In this document: in pieces, positions 59,090-64,000 of the stretch
Numbering within the stretch: the stretch's first letter is position 1
Layout: each line of letters opens with the position of its first letter
NCBI GenBank assembly: GCA_963700735.1
Contig: CAVOYR010000007.1
Span: forward strand, 62,001-126,000
DNA from: Anderseniella sp963700735
GTDB lineage: Bacteria; Pseudomonadota; Alphaproteobacteria; Rhizobiales; Aestuariivirgaceae
DNA: 64,000 nt
Direction: 5' to 3'
The notes under the pieces: model-generated
Seen by the model: the letters and a program-made list of their open reading frames with translations, nothing else
Told to the model about the DNA's origin: nothing
The model's database searches: none
Made by a program: the position numbers and the translations under genes

Positions 59090-59701
59090 ATGGAGATTTC
59101 AGGAAACGATCTGGCGTGCGAGCGCGGGGGCCGGCTGGTGTTCGAGGCGCTTGGCTTCCGGGCAACCGGCGGACGCATGCTCGTGCTGCGCGGTCCCAAC
59201 GGCGCCGGCAAGACGTCGCTGCTGCGGCTGATCGCCGGGCTGGCCGAACCTGCCGGCGGCAGCATTGCCGTATCAGGCCTGACCGACCCCGATCTCTCGG
59301 GTCAGGTGCATTTCATCGCTCACCAGGATGCCATCAAGATGCACCTGAGCGTTGAGGAGAACCTCGTCTTCTGGTCACGATTTCTTGGCGGCAGCACTAC
59401 TGCGGCCCATGTCGAACGTGCACTCGATGCCATGAACCTGCGTGACCTGCGCAGCTTCCAGGCACAGCGCCTGTCGGCCGGCCAGAAGCGGCGCCTGGGG
59501 CTGGCGCGGCTGGCGCTCGTACACAGGCCGGTGTGGCTGCTGGACGAGCCGACCGTCGGCCTCGATACCCGTTCGCAGGCACTGCTCGCCAACCTGATGA
59601 CCACCCACCTCGACGCAGGCAACATCATCATTGCCTCGACCCACATCGACCTGCCGGTGGCCAGCACCGACGTGCTTGAATTTGCGAGTGCCGCCGCATG
59701 A
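59090..59701 (+). CDS. ccmA: Cytochrome c maturation ABC transporter ATP-binding protein
   Basis: The protein is 203 aa. Walker A is GPNGAGKT at 35-42, the signature region is QRLSAGQKRRLGLARL, and Walker B is PVWLLDEPTVGLD. With CcmB it releases holo-CcmE from CcmC. ATG 59090 is used; an upstream in-frame start at 59048 lacks family support. It overlaps ccmB by 4 bp. Confidence 0.94.
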   Translation: MEISGNDLACERGGRLVFEALGFRATGGRMLVLRGPNGAGKTSLLRLIAGLAEPAGGSIAVSGLTDPDLSGQVHFIAHQDAIKMHLSVEENLVFWSRFLGGSTTAAHVERALDAMNLRDLRSFQAQRLSAGQKRRLGLARLALVHRPVWLLDEPTVGLDTRSQALLANLMTTHLDAGNIIIASTHIDLPVASTDVLEFASAAA

Positions 59702-60369
59702 TGCAGGTATTCATGGCCATCGTGCGCCGCGACCTGACGCTCGCCATTCGCCAGGGCGGCGGCATTGGCACCGCCATCGGTTTTTTCCTCACCGTTGTGG
59801 TGTTGCTGCCGCTGGGTCTCGGCCCCGACCAGAACCTGCTGAGCCGCATCGCGCCCGGCGCGTTGTGGATTGCCCTGCTGCTGTCGGTACTGCTGTCGGC
59901 GGACCGGCTGTGGCAGGCCGACCACGACGATGGCTCGCTGGAAGTGATGAGCCTGTCGGACACCCCGCTCGAAGTTGCAGCCCTGGCCAAGGCGAGCGTG
60001 CACTGGCTCACCTCCGGCCTGCCGCTGGCCATCGCAGCACCCGTGCTGGGTTTCCTGCTCAACCTGGATTCAGCACTCGTGCTGCCCCTGATGCTGGCCA
60101 TGGTGACCGGCTCGCTCGCGCTGTCGCTGCTGGCAAGTCTCGGTGCGGCCATCACCGTGGGTCTGCGCCAGGGTGGCCTTCTGGTGTCGCTGCTCATCCT
60201 GCCGCTCTACGTACCGGTGATGATCTTCGGCGTGCTGTCCACATCCGGCTTCCAGACCGGTATCGACAACTCAGGCACCGCACTCCTGATCCTGTTCGCC
60301 ATAACGCTCGTCGCGCTGGTGGTGGCGCCGCTGGCATCGGCTGCTGCCCTGCGCAGTTACCTGAGATGA
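59698..60369 (+). CDS. ccmB: Cytochrome c maturation ABC transporter permease
   Basis: The protein is 223 aa with six hydrophobic helices. MAIVRRDLTLAIRQGGG, FFLTVVVLLPLGLGPD and LYVPVMIFGVLST are family features. It pairs with CcmA. The start ATG overlaps the ccmA stop; ccmC follows 91 bp downstream. Confidence 0.93.
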   Translation: MMQVFMAIVRRDLTLAIRQGGGIGTAIGFFLTVVVLLPLGLGPDQNLLSRIAPGALWIALLLSVLLSADRLWQADHDDGSLEVMSLSDTPLEVAALAKASVHWLTSGLPLAIAAPVLGFLLNLDSALVLPLMLAMVTGSLALSLLASLGAAITVGLRQGGLLVSLLILPLYVPVMIFGVLSTSGFQTGIDNSGTALLILFAITLVALVVAPLASAAALRSYLR

Positions 60370-60460
60370 GTTGCCGCCTTGCGCCACGCCACGAGATGAC
60401 CAATCTGTAACGCATTCGAACGTTGCGAAGCCCAGCCTGCGAGGCTAGAGAATTGCCCTC

Positions 60461-61196
60461 ATGAGTTCCATCGAGAGATTTGCCAACCCGACGCGCTTCC
60501 TGAGGCTGCAGGCCGCCGTGCAGCCATGGGTCTGGGCCATCACCATCGGGCTGTTTGCATCGGGTCTCTATCTCGGCCTGGTGCGCGCGCCGACCGACTA
60601 TCAGCAGGGCGAAACCGTGCGCATCATGTACGTGCACGTGCCGGCCGCCTGGTCGGCGCTGATGGTCTATTCGGTCATGGCGCTGGCCAGCATTGTCGCG
60701 CATCATCTTTCGCCATCCGCTGGCCGACGTCGCTGCCAAGGCAGCCGCTCCCATCGGGGCCTGCTTCTGCTTCATCTGCCTCGCCACCGGCTCGCTCTGG
60801 GGCAAGCCGATGTGGGGTACCTGGTGGGTCTGGGATGCCCGGCTGACCTCGATGTTCGTGCTGTTCCTGCTGTACCTCGGCTACATGGCCGTGTGGCAGG
60901 CCATCGACGACCCGCGCCGCGCCGCCCGTGTGGCCGCCATTGTTGCCATCGTCGGCTTTATCAACGTGCCGATCGTGAAATTCTCCGTCGACTGGTGGTA
61001 CTCGCTGCACCAGCCTGCCAGCGTGTTCCGCATGGACGGGCCAACCATCCATCCGTCGCTGTTGACCCCGCTGCTGCTGATGGGTCTCGCCTACACCTTC
61101 CTGTTCCTGGCGTTGCACCTGAAATCAATGCGCACCGAGATCGGCCTGCGCCGCATCCGCCAGCATGAACTGGCCCAGACCGGCGCCATGCGCTGA
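60461..61196 (+). CDS. ccmC: Cytochrome c maturation heme exporter CcmC, frameshifted
   Basis: It loads heme onto CcmE through a tryptophan-rich WWD domain (MWGTWWVWDARLTSMFVL). The frame breaks at about 60701: gtc-gcg-c-atc-atc-ttt should read VA-IIFRHPLADVAAKAAAP. Repair gives 244 aa with six helices. MYVHVPAAWSALMVY and the later WWYSLHQPASV contain conserved His residues for heme. The insertion is the same kind as the others in the window. Confidence 0.9.
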
Positions 61197-61218
61197 ACGG
61201 AACGAGGACACCTTCCAG

Positions 61219-61401
61219 ATGGACTTCAGTGCCGACCATATTGGCTTCGTGCTGGCCTCGTACGTACTGACCTTCGTGGTGCTCGGCGGCGTGCTGGCCT
61301 GGACATTCCTGCGCGCCCGGGCCGTGTCGCAGCGGCTGTCGGTGATCGACCGGGACGGTTCGCATCGCCGCCGCGCAACCACAGCGGACAAGTCTTCATG
61401 A
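61219..61401 (+). CDS. ccmD: Heme exporter subunit CcmD
   Basis: The protein is 60 aa: one membrane helix (HIGFVLASYVLTFVVLGGVLAWTFL) followed by a basic tail (RARAVSQRLSVIDRDGSHRRR). It stabilises the CcmABC complex. It overlaps ccmG by 4 bp. Short size and position between ccmC and ccmG are the main evidence. ATG 61219 follows an ACGAGGA site. Confidence 0.88.
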   Translation: MDFSADHIGFVLASYVLTFVVLGGVLAWTFLRARAVSQRLSVIDRDGSHRRRATTADKSS

Positions 61402-61979
61402 TCGATGCACCCACAAAACCGCGCGGGCGCGCCTGGATCATCCTGCCGCTGCTGGTGTTTGCCGGGCTGGCCGGAATATTCGTGGTCGGCTTGCAGTCCG
61501 GTGACCCGTCCAAGCTGCCATCTGCGCTGATCGGTCACCCGGCGCCCGAGTTCGACCTGCCGCAGCTCGAAGGCTTGCAGGCAGGTGGTCAACAGGTTCC
61601 GGCGCTGGCAACGGTCAATTTCGGCAACGGCAAGGTGACTGTCCTGAACGTGTGGGCATCATGGTGCGGGCCGTGCCGAGAGGAACATCCGATCCTGATG
61701 GATCTTGCAAAAAGAGATGACATCAACCTCGTCGGCATCAACTACAAGGACCAGCGTGAAAACGCCGTGCGCTTCCTGACCTCGCTGGGCAATCCGTTCT
61801 CGAGGGTCGGGGTGGATTCTACCGGCCGCACCGCCGTCGACTACGGGGTCTACGGGGTGCCTGAGACCTTTGTCATCTCGCCACGTGGTATCATCACCTA
61901 CAAGTTCACCGGTCCACTTACGCCGGACGGGCTGAGCAGCCAGCTTCTGCCGGAAATCGCCAAGGCTGCGCAGCAATAG
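61398..61979 (+). CDS. ccmG: Cytochrome c biogenesis thiol:disulfide oxidoreductase CcmG/DsbE
   Basis: The protein is 193 aa. One N-terminal anchor helix (residues 11-31) is followed by a periplasmic thioredoxin fold. The redox motif is WCGPC (C90, C93) in NVWASWCGPCREEHP, and GVYGVPETFVI holds the cis-Pro. It reduces apocytochrome c cysteines before heme attachment. It is the last gene of ccmABCDG. Confidence 0.94.
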   Translation: MIDAPTKPRGRAWIILPLLVFAGLAGIFVVGLQSGDPSKLPSALIGHPAPEFDLPQLEGLQAGGQQVPALATVNFGNGKVTVLNVWASWCGPCREEHPILMDLAKRDDINLVGINYKDQRENAVRFLTSLGNPFSRVGVDSTGRTAVDYGVYGVPETFVISPRGIITYKFTGPLTPDGLSSQLLPEIAKAAQQ

Positions 61980-61985
61980 AAAATG

Positions 61986-62013
61986 GCCGGGCAGCAGCAT
62001 GGCTGCACCCGGC
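61986..62013. terminator. Bulged stem-loop between convergent ccmG and marR
   Basis: GCCGGG and CCCGGC arms plus GCAGC/GCTGC inner pairs form a bulged stem. The T-rich side (CATTTTCT) faces the minus strand, so it may serve marR mainly. Confidence 0.4.
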
Positions 62014-62043
62014 TCATCTCGTCAGTGGACGACGGCTGGAAGC

Positions 62044-62511
62044 TCAGTCGTGATCGAGCTTGCTCGACAACTCTTCCAGCGACGTGACGAACGCCTTGCG
62101 CAGCTTCGGCGACAGCGCATCAAGCAATGCCTTGTCGACCAGCATTGCCACGGGGCGCGCTTCTATTACGCTGTTGCGGCCGAGGTCGGACAGGAACACG
62201 AAGTTCACCCGCGCATCGGTGCTGCTGCGTTCACGCCGTACGTACCCTTGGGTTTCAAGCCGGTTGACCAGGTCAGCCAGCGTCGACCGGTCGATGCCGG
62301 TGATGCGGACCAGTTCGGTCTGGCTGGCACCTTCATGATCGAGCACGGTTTCCAGCAGCGTAAACTGCCGTTGTGTCATGCCGGTCTTGCCCAATTGCTC
62401 GGCAAAGAGATCGGCAGAATACTGGGCTGCGCGCTTCAGCAAAAAGCTGACCGGTGGCGTAGCCTGACTGTCTGTGTGAGAGGAGAACATGGCGGAAGGT
62501 CGGTCATCCAT
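62044..62511 (-). CDS. MarR-family transcription regulator
   Basis: The protein is 155 aa with a winged helix: LLKRAAQYSADLFAEQLGKTGMTQRQFTLLETVLDHEGASQTELVRITGIDRSTLADLVNRLETQGYVRRERSSTDARV is the MarR pattern, with HTH at about 64-88. ATG 62511 (MDDRPSAMF) is chosen; upstream in-frame starts lie in the promoter. A palindromic motif at 62666-62680 and a TGCAACATATGCAA half-site at 62527-62540 lie upstream and suggest self-control. The ligand is unknown; CoA thioesters or aromatics are common for the family. Confidence 0.88.
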   Translation of the reverse strand: MDDRPSAMFSSHTDSQATPPVSFLLKRAAQYSADLFAEQLGKTGMTQRQFTLLETVLDHEGASQTELVRITGIDRSTLADLVNRLETQGYVRRERSSTDARVNFVFLSDLGRNSVIEARPVAMLVDKALLDALSPKLRKAFVTSLEELSSKLDHD

Positions 62512-62665
62512 GCGGATGACCCTCCCTGCAACATATGCAAGACATTTCGAGGTCGCTCTTGTGGCGAGCAAGCCCCATTGGCGTAGTTGTAGCGTGCATC
62601 TGATCCCCCGGTTGCACAACTGCTTTTAACACTACTCTCGTAACGTGTTGTATAGGGAAAATCAA

Positions 62666-62680
62666 TGCTGCATTGCATTT
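62666..62680. promoter_or_regulatory. Palindromic operator candidate upstream of marR
   Basis: TGCTGCATTGCATTT matches the mmsA-region motif (TGTTGCATTGCAGCA) at 11 of 15 positions, and ATGCTGCATTGCAT is itself nearly symmetric. It lies 155 bp before the marR start. Confidence 0.5.
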
Positions 62681-62718
62681 TTCCGGCTATCCTAGCGTCA
62701 ATCTCCTAATGTATTGGA

Positions 62719-63345
62719 TTAATTGCTATTGTTGTCAGGATCAATCATGTGCCGCTGCATCAGCGGCAGCTGCGCCATGGCAAACACCATGGTCAATGGC
62801 ATGATTCCCCACACCTTGAAGGCCACCCAGAAGTCGGTGCTCTGCGTGCGCCATACCACCTCGTTCAGCACGGCCAGTACGAGGAAAAACAAACCCCACC
62901 GCAGGGTCAGCTTTCTCCAGCCCTCGGCATCCAGCGCAAACGCCGAATCGAATACGTAGGCCAGCAGCGACCGGCCGAACATCAGCCCCGTCAGCAGCAC
63001 GCCACCGAAGAACAGGTTCACGATGGTCGGCTTGATCTTGATGAAGGTGTCGTCCTGCAGCCACAGTGTAAGGCCGCCCATCACCAGCACCACAATGCCG
63101 GTAATCAGCGGCATCACCGCCAGGTGGCGCGTCAGCACCCAGCTCACCGCAAGCGAGATCAGCATAGCCACCATGAACACGCCCGTGGCCAGGAAGATCG
63201 GCTGCGGAAACAAGGCCCCGAGATCAAACTGGTCGATCAGCGACTGGCCCCGGCTGTTGACGAAAAAGAACAGCACCAGCGGTCCGAGCTCCAGCACCAG
63301 CTTGAGCACCGGGTTGACCTTCGGCTTGACATCGGTATCGCTCAC
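62719..63345 (-). CDS. ispZ: Inner-membrane septation/envelope protein (IspZ/YciB family)
   Basis: The protein is 208 aa with about five or six membrane helices. VLELGPLVLFFFVNSR, FIKIKPTIVNLFFGGVLLTG and the C-terminal NEVVWRTQSTDFWVAFKVWG are family features. It acts in envelope growth and intracellular septation. The start is GTG at 63345, overlapping the ftsY stop (GTGA). It lies between ftsY and marR. Confidence 0.93.
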   Translation of the reverse strand: MSDTDVKPKVNPVLKLVLELGPLVLFFFVNSRGQSLIDQFDLGALFPQPIFLATGVFMVAMLISLAVSWVLTRHLAVMPLITGIVVLVMGGLTLWLQDDTFIKIKPTIVNLFFGGVLLTGLMFGRSLLAYVFDSAFALDAEGWRKLTLRWGLFFLVLAVLNEVVWRTQSTDFWVAFKVWGIMPLTMVFAMAQLPLMQRHMIDPDNNSN

Positions 63346-64000
63346 TTGCCGTCACCTTCATCCACGCCGGCAATGGCACGCGCAAACGCCTCGGCGTCGA
63401 ACGGCTGCAGGTCTTCGATCTTTTCACCCACACCGATGGCGTGCACCGGCAACCTGAACTTCTCGGCAATCGCGACCAGGATACCCCCGCGCGCGGTACC
63501 ATCGAGCTTGGTCATGATGATGCCCGTCACCCCGGCAATCCGGGTGAACACGTCCGCCTGCGCGACGGCATTCTGGCCCGTCGTGGCATCCAGCACCAGC
63601 AGCACCGCATGCGGCGCGGTTGCGTCCTTCTTCTTGATCACGCGGACGATCTTTTCCAGTTCGGCCATCAGGTCCGACTTGTTCTGGAGACGGCCTGCGG
63701 TATCGATCATCAGGATGTCGGTGCCATCGCCCTGCGCCTGTTGCAGCGCATCGAACGCCAGTCCTGCGGCGTCGGCCCCGGTCGGGCGCGACAGCACCTT
63801 GGCGCCCACCCGTTCGCCCCACACCGACAACTGCTCGATGGCCGCTGCCCGGAACGTGTCGCAGGCTGCGATCATCACCTTGAAGCCTTCGCCCGTGGCA
63901 ATGGCACCAAGCTTGCCGATGGTTGTGGTCTTGCCCGCACCATTCACCCCGACCACGAGAATGACGAACGGCTTCGTCGCTGCATCGAAGGTGAACGGCA
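63342..64000 (-). CDS. ftsY: Signal recognition particle receptor FtsY, 3' part
   Basis: The 5' end lies beyond the right edge; about 219 codons are present. The SRP GTPase domain is clear: VGVNGAGKTTTIGKLG (P-loop), DTFRAAAIEQL, LMIDTAGRLQNKSDLM, TKLDGTARGG and VGEKIEDLQPFDAEAFARAIAG at the end. It docks ribosome-SRP complexes at the membrane. The stop overlaps the ispZ GTG. Confidence 0.96.
   Translation of the reverse strand, partial: PFTFDAATKPFVILVVGVNGAGKTTTIGKLGAIATGEGFKVMIAACDTFRAAAIEQLSVWGERVGAKVLSRPTGADAAGLAFDALQQAQGDGTDILMIDTAGRLQNKSDLMAELEKIVRVIKKKDATAPHAVLLVLDATTGQNAVAQADVFTRIAGVTGIIMTKLDGTARGGILVAIAEKFRLPVHAIGVGEKIEDLQPFDAEAFARAIAGVDEGDGK

Overview
This window is GC-rich, core-type chromosome from an alphaproteobacterium, most likely in or near the Hyphomicrobiales (Rhizobiales). 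The evidence is the syntenic blocks rplU-rpmA-obgE-proB-proA-nadD-rsfS-rlmH-envC-ctpA, atpHAGDC without the F0 genes, mdh-sucCD-sucA-odhB-lpdA, sdhCDAB, and acnA divergent from ccmABCDG. Other pointers are a long L21 with a C-terminal helix-hairpin-helix, an Ala/Lys-rich extension on AtpD, and an N-acetylglutaminylglutamine amide (NAGGN) osmolyte locus. The genus cannot be fixed from sequence reading alone. No phage, insertion sequence, CRISPR array or defence island was found, and I see no clear undescribed system.

Layout: 1-2286 is a partial salicylyl-CoA-hydroxylase-like flavoprotein. 2552-5676 is a damaged osmolyte region: asnO carries a frameshift, ngg has lost its ATP-grasp half, and that end runs straight into a decayed Crp/Fnr regulator. 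A tRNA-Ser(CGA) follows. 6129-17697 holds ribosome and GTPase genes, proline and NAD synthesis, and cell-envelope genes (EnvC-like factor, CtpA protease, YibQ-like protein, RppH). 17694-23430 has a methyltransferase and the F1 ATP synthase operon. 23847-29769 has a lytic transglycosylase, PriA, a transaldolase, XerC and an amine-oxidase-like protein. 29775-39913 is the TCA cluster. 40027-46572 has ZapE, a START-like/M50 fusion protease, MmsA, a GNAT protein and small unknowns. 46634-50274 is sdhCDAB with an odd 106-bp repeat at its 3' end. 50392-56078 has mesaconyl-CoA hydratase, a malyl-CoA-lyase-type enzyme, pyridoxal kinase and small enzymes. 56197-64000 has aconitase, cytochrome c maturation genes, a MarR regulator, IspZ and the 3' part of FtsY.

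Together the genes give an aerobic heterotroph with a full 2-oxoglutarate-to-malate TCA segment, F-type ATP synthase, c-type cytochromes, and acyl-CoA assimilation (MmsA, Mch and malyl-CoA chemistry).

The observations most worth a second look are: the ngg/crp collapse; six single-base insertions in five otherwise intact genes, including two in sucD, which probably points to assembly error; tandem copies of the sdhB 3' end whose differences from the gene are synonymous; a shared palindromic motif near TGTTGCATTGCAACA at mmsA, marR, the malyl-CoA lyase/pdxY region and possibly sdhC; a perfect GTGGTATACCAC palindrome before sucC; and a START-like/M50 protease fusion.
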